The position numbers were made by a program, and so were the translations under genes. The notes under the pieces were generated by a model, which saw nothing but the letters and a program-made list of their open reading frames with translations, made no database searches and was not told where the DNA came from. Below are positions 35,201 to 44,300 of a stretch of DNA of 64,000 nucleotides, in pieces. Origin of the DNA: Geodermatophilus obscurus (GTDB taxonomy: Bacteria; Actinomycetota; Actinomycetes; Mycobacteriales; Geodermatophilaceae); NCBI RefSeq assembly GCF_900143215.1, contig NZ_FRDM01000001.1, positions 372,001-436,000 on the forward strand, in the 5' to 3' direction. Numbering within the stretch: the first letter of the stretch is position 1; each line of letters begins with the position of its first letter.

Positions 35201-37758
35201 CAGTCGGCGGCGGTGATCGGCAGACTCCGGTCATTGCGGCGGGTGATCACCGCATCGCCGGCGCTGGCGCGGGTGCGATCGGTCAGCACCACCTCCGGGC
35301 CTACCGGATCATCGAGCTGGGCGAGGCGGTCAGCCCGAGCCCGCGTGTTGAGCGCGAGGACGGTCTCGCGGGTGGCGGCGAGCAGCAGCGCGTCGACGCC
35401 GCGGTGACGGTCGGCGTCCCACGCGGTGTAGGCGTGCTCGGCGCAGGTGGCCGCATCGCCGACGTGGACCCGGCCGGTGTCCAGGTAGAAGCCCAGCCCG
35501 GTGGTGTCCCCGTCGCGAATGGCGACAGTGGCGGCGGCCTCGGCCGGGTCGGTGAAGCGCACCAGATGGGTCAGTGTCACCGCGCCATGCGCGGCGGCGA
35601 TCTCCGAGAGCACGCCGCCGGCGGCGACCGACGCGAGTTGCCGGTCATCGCCGACCAGCCGCACCGACCCGCCGCGGCCCAGCACATAGGAGACTGCGGC
35701 GGCGAGCCCGAGGGTGCCGGCCATGCCGGCCTCGTCGACGACCACCAGCGTGCCCGGGCCGATGTCGGCGACCCACTCGGGCAGGTCGGCGGCCTCGAGG
35801 GCGCAGACCAGCTTGGCCAGGGTGTCGCAGGGCGCACCGATGGCCTCGCGCAGCCCGGCGGTGGCCACCGCCGAGGGAGCCAGGCCTAGCACCCGACCCC
35901 CGGTGGCGGTCCAGGCGCGGGCCAGGGCGGCCAGGGCGGTGGTCTTGCCCGCGCCGGCCGGGGCGATGGCCAGCTGCAGCCGGGCGCCGCCGCCGGCCAG
36001 GTCACGCACCAGCTGCGCCTGGCCGGGATTGAGCTCTCTGCCGTTGGCGACGGCCTCCAGCAATGCCAGCTCGACCACCCGGGGATCGGCCCGGTGGCCG
36101 TCGGCGCGTCCGGCGGCGGCCAGCAGCAGCGCCTCGGCGTCCAGCACGGCCCGGGACGTGTAGAGCTGGGCGCCGGCGACGGTGTAGACGCTGGCCCCGT
36201 CCGAGCGGCGCAGCTGCGGCGGCTCGACGGACGGGTCGGGCTCGCGGAGCGGGGTCGACAGCGCGGGGGAGAGCGCGGCCGCGGTGACCTGCGCGACCGT
36301 GGCGTCGATGACGTCCGGCGCGAGGTCGGCGGCTCGGACGATCCGTTCGGCCTCGGCGTACACGTGCCAGACCTGCCAGGTCGCCCGCTGTGCGGCGACT
36401 GTGTCCAGCACCCGGCCGGCGGCTGAGCGCACCCAGGCATCGGTCACCACCGCAACGGCGTGCACCCGTGGGCGTAGGACGTCATCGAGCATGCCGGCCA
36501 CCGCGGTCGGCCCGCCGAGCACGGCGAGGGCCTGTTCTCGCCAGGCCGCCCGCTGCTCGGCGAGCGAGCGGGGCTCGTGCTTGGCCTCCCGCGTCTCCAG
36601 CGTGGCCTGCTGGGCCAGCGCGATCGCCTCACCCGCCGTCGGCGTCCGGCCGTGCTCGGCCTGGAAGTCGGCGGCCAGTTCGCCGCGGCGGATGTCGATC
36701 GCCCGTCGCCGCGAGGACCAGGCAGCCAACAGCCGGGCGTCGAGGCCGACGATCTCCCGCACCGGCCGCTTGCCAGGCTCCCGGCTCGGGCGCTCGGCGA
36801 AGCGAACCCCCAGCCCGGCCACCAGATGGGCCTCCAGCCGGGTGTTGTACCGCTCCGACGCCGCGACGTTCGCCTTGTACAGCACCCGCCCATCCACGGC
36901 GCGCCACCGCCCGTCGCGGGTCTGCACCTTGTTGCTCACCGCCACGTGGGTGTGCAGATCCGGATCGCCGGCGCGCGAGTCGCGGTGGGTGAACACCGCG
37001 GCGATCAGCCCGGTGGTCTCCACCTGCCGCACCCCGCCGGCACCCAGCCGGGTGAAGACCGCGTGCCGCTCCAGCCAGGCCAGGGTGTCGGCGACCGCGG
37101 CGGAGTGGGCGGCCTCGATCTGCTCGGCGATCTCCCGGGGCGCCAGCGCCCACAACGCCGAGACCGACTTCACCGGTGAGAACGTGAGGTCGTAGCCGGC
37201 CACCGCCCTTGTTGCCGGCCGCGACGCCCGGGCGATGAACCCGGACATCTCCCGGGCGTCGGCCGGCGGGCGGCCGTGCTCGGCGGTGAACATGCCACGC
37301 GCCACCTCGCCGCGGATGTGGGCCCGCTCCGGCGCCGGCAGGGGCGCGTCACGGGGCAGCCCGCGCGTGGCGTTTGCCACGGCGAACTCGTGCGCGCAGC
37401 CTGCCCGGAAGCCGTCCGCGGGTGTGGGGTAGACCAGGAACGGCAGGCCGAGGGAACCGGCGGCCCGCGCCTGCTCCGGCGTCCATCCGGCAGCCAGGGC
37501 CTCCCGCTCCAGACGCTCGGCGTCGGGATGGCGCCCCTGTCCGAACAGCGCCTTCATCTGCGCCTCGTCGACCGGCTGCCCGGCGCTCACACCGGTGAGC
37601 CCGGTCAGGCCGCCGCCGGTCCACGTGCCCGGGAACTCACCCCGCTGCGAGTAGTAGTCACCCAGGCCGGCATGGCCGCGCTCGGTGGCATCCAGCGCCG
37701 CCACCTGCCGCGTCAGGTACGTGTACCCGTCCCCGGCGGTCAGCTTGTGCAGCGACAT
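32266..37758 (-). CDS. MobF-family relaxase-helicase-primase (TraA-like)
   Basis: An 1830-residue conjugation protein; ATG at 37758 (MSLHKLTAGDGYTYLTRQVA), with GTG codons just upstream as alternatives. N-terminal relaxase: Tyr35/Tyr36 in GDYYSQRG and the metal triad H258, H269, H271 (FTHRD, LHTHVAVSNK). Middle RecD/TraI-like helicase: Walker A APAGAGKT at 599-606 and VVVDEAGMAG near 675. After a region with two copies of an 80-90-residue unit (coded near 33690-34150), the C-terminal third is DnaG-like with Toprim residues in LVEGPMDAI (about 1611) and ATDNDPAGY (about 1661). It would nick oriT, unwind and possibly prime the transferred strand. Confidence 0.92.
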   Translation of the reverse strand: MSLHKLTAGDGYTYLTRQVAALDATERGHAGLGDYYSQRGEFPGTWTGGGLTGLTGVSAGQPVDEAQMKALFGQGRHPDAERLEREALAAGWTPEQARAAGSLGLPFLVYPTPADGFRAGCAHEFAVANATRGLPRDAPLPAPERAHIRGEVARGMFTAEHGRPPADAREMSGFIARASRPATRAVAGYDLTFSPVKSVSALWALAPREIAEQIEAAHSAAVADTLAWLERHAVFTRLGAGGVRQVETTGLIAAVFTHRDSRAGDPDLHTHVAVSNKVQTRDGRWRAVDGRVLYKANVAASERYNTRLEAHLVAGLGVRFAERPSREPGKRPVREIVGLDARLLAAWSSRRRAIDIRRGELAADFQAEHGRTPTAGEAIALAQQATLETREAKHEPRSLAEQRAAWREQALAVLGGPTAVAGMLDDVLRPRVHAVAVVTDAWVRSAAGRVLDTVAAQRATWQVWHVYAEAERIVRAADLAPDVIDATVAQVTAAALSPALSTPLREPDPSVEPPQLRRSDGASVYTVAGAQLYTSRAVLDAEALLLAAAGRADGHRADPRVVELALLEAVANGRELNPGQAQLVRDLAGGGARLQLAIAPAGAGKTTALAALARAWTATGGRVLGLAPSAVATAGLREAIGAPCDTLAKLVCALEAADLPEWVADIGPGTLVVVDEAGMAGTLGLAAAVSYVLGRGGSVRLVGDDRQLASVAAGGVLSEIAAAHGAVTLTHLVRFTDPAEAAATVAIRDGDTTGLGFYLDTGRVHVGDAATCAEHAYTAWDADRHRGVDALLLAATRETVLALNTRARADRLAQLDDPVGPEVVLTDRTRASAGDAVITRRNDRSLPITAADWVKNGDRWTVTAVGDDASLTVAHAATGRRITLPAAYVRDHVQLGYATTVHGAQGVTADTSHTVLTGAEPRQLLYVALSRGRAANHVYLATVGDGDPHSIVTSAAVFPPTATDLLTDILARDGAQTSATGARRALAERADQLHSAAARYADALRFAADHHLGRRTAEELENAAERLYPGLTAAAAWPTLRGNLALLALTGTDPVLAFQAAFEERELGSARDPAAVLDWRLNVTGLPGPLPWLPGAPTALIEDPHWGPYLAARAGHLTACAARVTDSAAAMTPATAPDWARPLLDPACNRLRADLAVWRVVHGTRDSDRRLTGPPRPAVAERRHQARLDEAVAAVGPIRPGSVWTALADSIDPRIRRDAHWPALADRLVAAARAGLDAAGLLAAVAAQRPLPDDLPAAALWWRLAPHLTFATVPAAGSGAAALRPDWCTTLLGLLPAGHAQRVLADPAWPALVAAVTAGIRAGWSAAGLLTAATSGLPETVTAERAGSGVAEALVFRVAALTDPAPVEAAEPLPTDLQPPDDAHLLSPTVDDAALAVDVTDLPPTDEEPLPFDDEPPIAERRYLTSDPFALAEAAGDDADYLLEQHFWATAVVGRDRLIELNTETAAFYTEHYPDSWAPAYLRQRLNTDLTDDPRFAPGYAPAGWTALVDHLRRLGATDVELLAAGLAQRTRTGALIDRFRDRLTFPIHDTDGAIRGFIARRNPSTGDDGRAGPKYLNTPSTDLYRKGEHLLGLYENRAALTAGATLALVEGPMDAIALTLAGNGATVGVATLGTALTDRQADLLCPYIRADGTGILVATDNDPAGYKAAERMFRQLTTRGDDPRRLALPDGLDPADLFHSDGATALRTAIDTSPSLAGALLDARLTPVEQNRSTGDIRAALRDVGAIITAAPPSRWLDFIDRVTEVLAVPPGTVHRAVLDTEPIATSYRRTTAGPHQMSRLTSLHENPHPTGPTGQPPHGTQPDLHRSR

Positions 37759-39115
37759 CACCACGTTCGCGGACGGTAGGAATAAGACCTCCCGTCAACC
37801 TTGCGTAGTTCTCCCGTTCCTCTGCCTTCTCCAGTACTCGGTGTCGATCAGCGACGCGGTGGCCCGCGGCCGTGGCGCTGGCTCCTCACGACCCGGCGGA
37901 AGAGATCGACGTCACCGGCCGTTCGCGGGAGGGGTGCGGAGGTCATCCGACAGCCGTCAGGGCAGCCGCGTCGCCGTCTCCTGCCAGGGATGGACCGGGG
38001 TTCGAACGACCCGTGCGGGTGGAGGCGACCAGGCGGTTGCAGAGCCGTCTGCCAGGCCGGTCACTCGGGGCCGCGACAACCACTGTGATCGCGTCAGATG
38101 CGACATGCCAGAGCTCTACCCGACAGTGCATGAGGTGTGATGGTCGGTGATCTTGAGAGCTCCAGTCGAGGGCAAGGGGTTCACGGTCTCGGGCGCTCGC
38201 GGCGCGTGGCTCGCCTTCCGGCAGTGGCCCTGCAGGGTGTGTCGGTATCCGTCGCTGTCATGTCTCGCTGCAAGAGTCGCCGCCATGCAACAGGTCTTGT
38301 GGCAGGCGCAACCTGGCTTCTCTCGCCGCACGGCGACGGTGCGTGGCGCGGGTGACCTCGGCGTGCCGGCCACAGTCGACATCATGGCGGCGGTCAGCGA
38401 TCAGGACGATCTCCGCGGTCAGGCGTCCTACATCCAGCTCTCTGTGCCGGGCGTGGGTCCGGCGCTGGCATGGGTTGGCGTCCCGGGTGGCGGTCAGCGC
38501 GACGGCCGCTTCGTTCACCCGCTGAGCGGGGAGACCTGGCCGTGGGGGCAACTGCACTGTGCTGTCAGGTTCACCATCGACTACGCACGCGACGGTGGCA
38601 GGGCAGCAGGTAACTGACCGAGCAGCGGTCGTCCGAGGATGGCCGGCGCCGCAGGCCCAGGAGCGCATTGAAGGGGCTGCCCGATGTGGTCCCGTGACAG
38701 AGGTCGCTGACGCGCGGTCGACGTCGAGACCTACTCGGTCCCCGACGCAGCTTGTTCGAGCCCATCGTCGCCTGTGGTGAGCGGGGCCGTCCCTCCGCCG
38801 GCGTCCGGGACGGCCAGTGTCGGCAGTGGGCTCAGGTCCAGGTCGCTGGTGCGCCAGGAAGTCAGCTCACCAGCGACGCCGAGGACCGTCGTACCCCTGT
38901 GCTGATCTCTTCAGCATGCCGACTGCCTTGCGGCCACCCCGTCGTTCACCACAAGCACAGGAGGAACGCTCCGAGGACTGTGGCCAGCTCAGGACCCCGT
39001 TCGGGCGGTCTACCGTCGCAGCAATTCCCGTTCGGTTGTTGGTTCGGCGGTCGCCGTCGCCATGGTTGCGGCGTGGCCCGCGGGGGCGTTCGGTCGCGAC
39101 GCGTACGGTCTCGCT
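37759..39115. other. Long intergenic region, possible oriT zone
   Basis: About 1.35 kb between the divergent relaxase and sspA genes. Frames here are short, conflicting, and lack ribosome binding sites or recognisable motifs. The 60 bases next to the relaxase start are less GC-rich than the surroundings. Origins of transfer often lie beside MobF relaxase genes, so an oriT is plausible here, but I could not find a convincing nic-site inverted repeat. Promoters for both flanking genes should lie in it. Confidence 0.35.
39104..39109 (+). promoter_or_regulatory. Candidate -10 element for leaderless sspA transcript
   Basis: TACGGT matches TANNNT and ends 6 bases before the sspA GTG, the spacing expected if transcription starts on the start codon. 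No Shine-Dalgarno sequence precedes the GTG, which agrees with leaderless initiation. No clear -35 element. Confidence 0.35.
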
Positions 39116-40306
39116 GTGAGACCCGCTGTGCTGCCTGACTTCGCGGGTCCCGTCTACCTGGACTTCAACGCCACGACGCCCGTTGATCCCGACGTGCTGG
39201 CTGCGATGCTGCCGTGGTTCGCCGACCAGTACGGCAACGCCGCGAGTCAGCACCTCCTTGGCCGGGCGGCCGACGACGCTGTCGAGGAAGCCCGGAGGTC
39301 AGTCGCCGAGCTGATTGGGTGCTCTCCCGGTGAGATCATCTTCACGTCGGGCGCGACGGAGTCGAACAATCAGGCCTTGAAAGGCGTGCTCGACACCGCC
39401 GCTAAGGACGAGCGTTCCCTCGTCACGAGCGAGATCGAGCACAAGGCGGTGCTGGACGTCTGCGACTGGCTGACGGGTCGTCGCGTCAACGTCAGGCGGG
39501 TGAACGTTGCACGGAACGGAGTCGTCGAGGTGGCCGATCTGGCTCGGTCGCTGACGCCCAGGACGACCCTTGTCTCAGTAATGGCCGCCAACAACGAAAC
39601 CGGCGTCGTCCAGCCCCTCGACGTGATCAGCAGGATGGCGCGGGATGTCGGCGCCCTGGTCCACACCGACGCGACCCAGGCCGTCGGCAAGATCCCGTTC
39701 GACGTCAACGACGTGGATGTGGACCTCGCATCGTTCAGCAGTCACAAGATGTACGGGCCCAAGGGCGTGGGTGCGCTCTATGTTCGTCGGCGAACACCGT
39801 TGGCCGCACTCCTACACGGCGGTGGGCACGAGCGTGGCCTCCGGTCGGGAACGTTGAACGTGCCGGGCATTGTCGGGTTCGGCGAAGCCGCCCGCTTGGC
39901 GCTGCAGCGCCAAGCGGGGGACGCCGCTCATTGCCGGCGACTTGTTGCCGTGCTGCGAGGACGCTTGGAGGACCTCGTGCCGGGAGCGCAGGCGACTATC
40001 ACGTGCCGTCGCGAGCCGTCCAAGGATCTGAAGATGCTGCCCAACACGCTCAACATGCGTTTTCCGGGCGCCGACGCCGAGGCCGTACTGGCGAACGCCC
40101 CGCTCATTGCGGCTTCCTCAGGAAGCGCCTGCACCGCCCGGGTTCCCGAGCCCTCGCACGTCCTGGTAGCGATGCTCCAAGACGAGAGCCAGGCTCGGGA
40201 GTGCATCCGGTTCAGCGTCGGAAGGACGACCACGGAGGCGGATGTGCTAGCCGCTGCTGAGCAAGTCGCGGTGGCTGTGGAACGAGTCAGGGAACTGACG
40301 CGCTGA
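39116..40306 (+). CDS. sspA: Cysteine desulfurase of phosphorothioation system (SspA/DndA-like)
   Basis: A 396-residue pyridoxal phosphate enzyme of the NifS/IscS class. The GTG at 39116 gives an N-terminus reading VYLDFNATTPVDP, as in the family. The cofactor lysine is K211 in SSHKMYGPKG, and the catalytic cysteine is C339 in SSGSACTA. Such enzymes take sulfur from cysteine and pass it to the PP-loop protein of DNA phosphorothioation systems, here the sspD product. It sits 34 bases upstream of a DUF4007 gene and heads the modification operon. A housekeeping iron-sulfur role is possible but unlikely given the neighbours. Confidence 0.85.
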   Translation: MRPAVLPDFAGPVYLDFNATTPVDPDVLAAMLPWFADQYGNAASQHLLGRAADDAVEEARRSVAELIGCSPGEIIFTSGATESNNQALKGVLDTAAKDERSLVTSEIEHKAVLDVCDWLTGRRVNVRRVNVARNGVVEVADLARSLTPRTTLVSVMAANNETGVVQPLDVISRMARDVGALVHTDATQAVGKIPFDVNDVDVDLASFSSHKMYGPKGVGALYVRRRTPLAALLHGGGHERGLRSGTLNVPGIVGFGEAARLALQRQAGDAAHCRRLVAVLRGRLEDLVPGAQATITCRREPSKDLKMLPNTLNMRFPGADAEAVLANAPLIAASSGSACTARVPEPSHVLVAMLQDESQARECIRFSVGRTTTEADVLAAAEQVAVAVERVRELTR

Positions 40307-40340
40307 AATGGCAAGTTCCTGATTTGTAAGGAGAGCACCT

Positions 40341-41363
40341 TTGAGAATCGAATCCGCCTGTTCGGCGGCTTTCGCTCGCCACGAATCCTTCCATCCCCGA
40401 TACGGGTGGATCAAGAAGTCAGTTGAGGGTGCGTCAGACGACCCCAACCTCTTCACGCGCGAGGACGCGGTCGTCACCCTTGGTGTGGGCAAGAACATGG
40501 TTCGCGCGATCCGCTACTGGGGACTCGCCACTAAGGTCCTCGCTAACCGGGACAATCCAGCCAACGCACGTGTCCCGCACACTGCGCCCTCACGAATCGG
40601 GCGCACGCTCTTGGCGGATGATGGGTGGGACCCGTACGTCGAGGACCCGGCGACCCTGTGGTTGCTGCACTGGCTGCTTATGGCACCGAATTGCTTGGCG
40701 CCGGTGTGGTGGGCGGCCTTCAATGAATTCACGGCGGTTCAGTTCCGCGCGGCCGATCTAGAGGCTTTCATCGTCGACTACATCGGTGGCGTGGCCGGCT
40801 GGGACAGCCCGCAGGTGTCGTCCCTGAAGAAGGACGTCGCCTGCCTGCTCCGCATGTATACGGCGCTGCAGGACGGGGGACGAGCGACCGACGACGACGC
40901 GATCGACTGCCCGTTCCGAGAGTTGGGACTGCTTCGGGTGGCCGACGACAGGCGCACCTACCGGTTCGTCGTCGGTGGGAAGCCCAGCCTCCCGCCGGCT
41001 GTGGCCCTGTACGCATGTCTGGACTTCGCCGCCTGCAGCGAGACCGGAGCCAGCACGGTGACGCTGTCCCGTCTCGCCACAGAGCCGGGCAGCCCTGGCC
41101 GGGTCTTCAAGGTGAGCGAGCCCGTGCTGACCGAGCTTCTGACGTCGGCGTGCCGTGGTGTCGACGACCTTGACGTCATCAACGTCGCGGGAGCCGCTCA
41201 GCTCGCGTTCAGAAGCGATCCAGGCGAGCTCGCGGGGTGTGTCCTGTACGGCCACTACCGCAAGGGCAATGCGAAGGCCCTGAAGCCACGGTTTGACTTG
41301 GCCGGCCTCTCGGCCCGCACGTCGGCTGATGACGTCCTTGCCCTTTCGGGAGACTCCCAGTGA
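40341..41363 (+). CDS. sspB: DUF4007 protein, phosphorothioation DNA nickase (SspB-like)
   Basis: A 340-residue protein starting at a TTG at 40341, with AAGGAGAG just upstream and no nearer ATG or GTG. The N-terminus (SACSAAFARHESFHPRYGWIKK, then LGVGKNMVRAIRYWG) is the hallmark of DUF4007 proteins, which nick one strand in single-strand DNA phosphorothioation (SspB). The C-terminal part has FRELGLL and LYGHYRKGNAKALKPRF. It overlaps sspC by 4 bases. Assignment is strong by family pattern and by gene order sspA-B-C-D. Confidence 0.85.
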   Translation: MRIESACSAAFARHESFHPRYGWIKKSVEGASDDPNLFTREDAVVTLGVGKNMVRAIRYWGLATKVLANRDNPANARVPHTAPSRIGRTLLADDGWDPYVEDPATLWLLHWLLMAPNCLAPVWWAAFNEFTAVQFRAADLEAFIVDYIGGVAGWDSPQVSSLKKDVACLLRMYTALQDGGRATDDDAIDCPFRELGLLRVADDRRTYRFVVGGKPSLPPAVALYACLDFAACSETGASTVTLSRLATEPGSPGRVFKVSEPVLTELLTSACRGVDDLDVINVAGAAQLAFRSDPGELAGCVLYGHYRKGNAKALKPRFDLAGLSARTSADDVLALSGDSQ

Positions 41364-44300
41364 CCAGGTCGAAGCCGCCACGGTTCGCCAGCTTCCGAAG
41401 GCCGGTCGACCGGTTCGCGCGATCCATCAACGTCGAGCGGGACGCTGGCTCCAGCGCTCTGTCCAGCTACCTGCCGATGGGGCGTGCCGTTGACGCCGTG
41501 CACCGACTCGCCGCGACCTTGTCCTCGTCGCACGTCGAGAGAGCCCTCTCCATCACAGGCCCGTACGGCTCCGGCAAGTCCAGCTTTGCCGTGCTCGTGG
41601 ACGCCCTACTCCGGCCGGTGGATGACGCCGCCCGCCGGGTGGCGGACGACCTCCTGTCCACCGCCGCCCCTGCCGTCTTCGAGGCGCTGGCCGCCGCGCG
41701 GATCCACCTGCACGCGGAGCGCACCGGATTCGTACGGTGTCTGGCCACTGCGGAACGCGAGCCGGTCGTCGTCACGGTCCTGCGCGCGCTTGACACCGGG
41801 GCCGAGAAGTTCTCGACATCGGACGCCGCTCAGAAACGTGCGTTGGAGAAGGTCCGCGCATCCGTCCGCGAATTGCGGACGCAGATGCAGCGTGCCGGTC
41901 AGCAGCCCACCGTTCGTCAGATCCGCGAGCTGGTGGAGCGGCTCTCCATGGTCGCGCCGGTCCTGCTCCTCATCGACGAGTTCGGGAAGAACCTCGAGGC
42001 GTTCGCCGACTCCCGCAGCGCAGCAGACCTCTTCCTGCTGCAAGAACTCGCGGAGTGGAGTCGCAACGACGATGAGATGCGGCTGGTCATCGTCACCATG
42101 CAGCACCTCGCCTTCGACGAGTACGCCGAAAGTGCCTCCGGCGCCCAACGCCGAGAGTGGGCGAAGGTCCAAGGGCGCTTCGAAGACGTTCCGTTCGTCG
42201 ATAGCGCGGCATCCACGCGCGCGCTCATCGCGGCGGCTTTCGCGTCTGCCGACGACGCCTCCTTTGATGGCGCCCTCCGCCGGTGGTCTTCCGAGTCAGT
42301 GAAGACGGCGCGCCGGCTGGGGCTGACCGAGATCGCGGATGAGGACTTGGTGCGGGCGTGCTGGCCGTTGCACCCACTGGCTCTTCTGGCGCTGCCCGAC
42401 CTCTGCCAGCGTTATGGACAAAACGAACGGACTCTGTTCTCGTTCCTGGCGGGCAGCGATAGCAACTCGGTCGCCACCTGGCTACGCGAGACGGCATGTC
42501 CCGCCGATGACACCCTGCCCTGCGTCCGAGTGGATCGGGTCTACGACTTCTTCGTCGACTCCAGCGCAACACTGGGATCGGCCGCGCACGGGGCTAGCCG
42601 CTGGGTCGAGATCGACACGCGGATCCGCGATGTCCAGGGTCTGTCCGAGGCGCAGCGCCGGGTTCTCAAGACCGTTGGACTCCTGAACCTCGTCTCTTCG
42701 GGCGGAACCCTGCGCGCGTCGAAGGACGTCATCGCGTGGGCGGCAGCAGACGGCGAGCCGGGGACCGAGTCACGGGCCGAAGTCCTCACCCGCCTCGACG
42801 AGATGGAGGCCGGCGGCCTCATCACCTGGCGCGACTTCGCCGACGAGTTCCGCGTATGGCAGGGGAGTGATGTAGACCTCCGAGGTGCCATCGATCATGC
42901 AAGGCGTCGCCTACGCTCCACCTCGGCGGCGCAGCTGCTCGAACGCATCCGGCCGCTCCCGCCGCTGATCGCGGCGCGCCACAGCCACTGTTCCGGCACG
43001 CTTCGCTCGTTCACCAGGCATTGGGTGGATGCCCAGACCGAGCGACTTGGCGTGCCGGGAGCCGAGGACCCCGCGGACGGCGTGGTCTATTACGTGCTGG
43101 ACAAGACCTTCACCACCAGCATCGAGCATTCGCAGGACGGGCGGCGGAAGCCGGTAGTGGTCGTGACGGTTGCCGATGGCCAACCGATCAAGGACGCCGC
43201 GCTGGAAGTCGCCGCCATGGCGGAGGCGCTGGCATCCGACGAGCGCGTCAAGCAGGACTGGGTGGCCCGCGCGGAACTCATCGAACGGCACGCGGAGGCT
43301 CTCTCTGCGTTGGATGCCCAGCTGGAGACCACGTTCGGCGCTGCTGCGGCCGAACGCTCGAAGTGGCAGCTGCTCGAGGCCGACGACCGTCTCACCCCCA
43401 TTCCCGCCCGTGGTGGATCGATGGCGCTGTCCTGGGTGGCCGATCAGGCATACGACTCCGCTCCCGTCGTCAGGAACGACATCCTCAACAGGCACCAGTT
43501 GAGCTCGGCCGGCGCGAAGGCTCGTCGCGAGCTGATCGAGGCCATGCTGACGAGGCGGCAGGAGCAGGACCTCGGCATCGAGGGCTTCGGTCCCGAGATG
43601 GCGATGTACCGGGCCATCCTCAAGGACTCTCGCATCCACTGGCTGCGGAGCGGGACCTGGGGGTTCGGCGCGCCGCCTGAGAACACCACCTACGGGCCCG
43701 TTTGGAAGTTCCTGGTGGCGGCGTTCGACGCTGCCAAGCAGGACCGCATCGTGGTTGGCGACCTGTGGGCAAGCTTGGGAGCGCCCCCCTTCGGCCTTCG
43801 GGCCGGTCTCGCACCGGTGATCTTCACCGCGGCCCTGATCGCGAATGCCGATCAGGTGGCGCTGTACGAGCACGGAACCTTCCGGCCGGCCCTGACGCCC
43901 GAGCTGTTCGAGCGCCTGCTCCGAAACCCCGAGCGCTTCCAGATCAAGCACTTCGGGACGCGGCGCGGTGCGCGGCGGGATCTGCTCGATCTCGCGGTGA
44001 AGCTGCTGCCGGGGGCGACGGTCGGACGAGAACGCGCGGGTTCTGTTCTCGCGGTGGTGTCCAGGCTCGTTCAGTCAGTGAACATGCTGCCCGAGCACGT
44101 CAAGAAGACGAAGAGCCTCACTCCCGGCGCACTGGGCGTGCGGGCGGCGATCCTCTCGGCCACCGAGCCCGACGACCTACTCTTCCGCGCCATCCCGGCT
44201 GCCCTTGGCCTTCCCGCCGTGCCGCCGACCGGGACCTATGCCGGCCCCCACCTCAAGGCGCTGCTCGACGGCCTCGCGCACGCGATACGCGAGCTCACCG

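Noticed and set aside
37985-38020. GGTTCGAAC resembling a tRNA T-loop
   Set aside because: The flanking bases do not form a T-stem, and no acceptor, D or anticodon arm can be drawn around it.
38144-38617. A 156-codon forward frame in the gap between relaxase and sspA
   Set aside because: No ribosome binding site, no recognisable motif, and strong competing frames on the other strand; composition is not convincingly coding.
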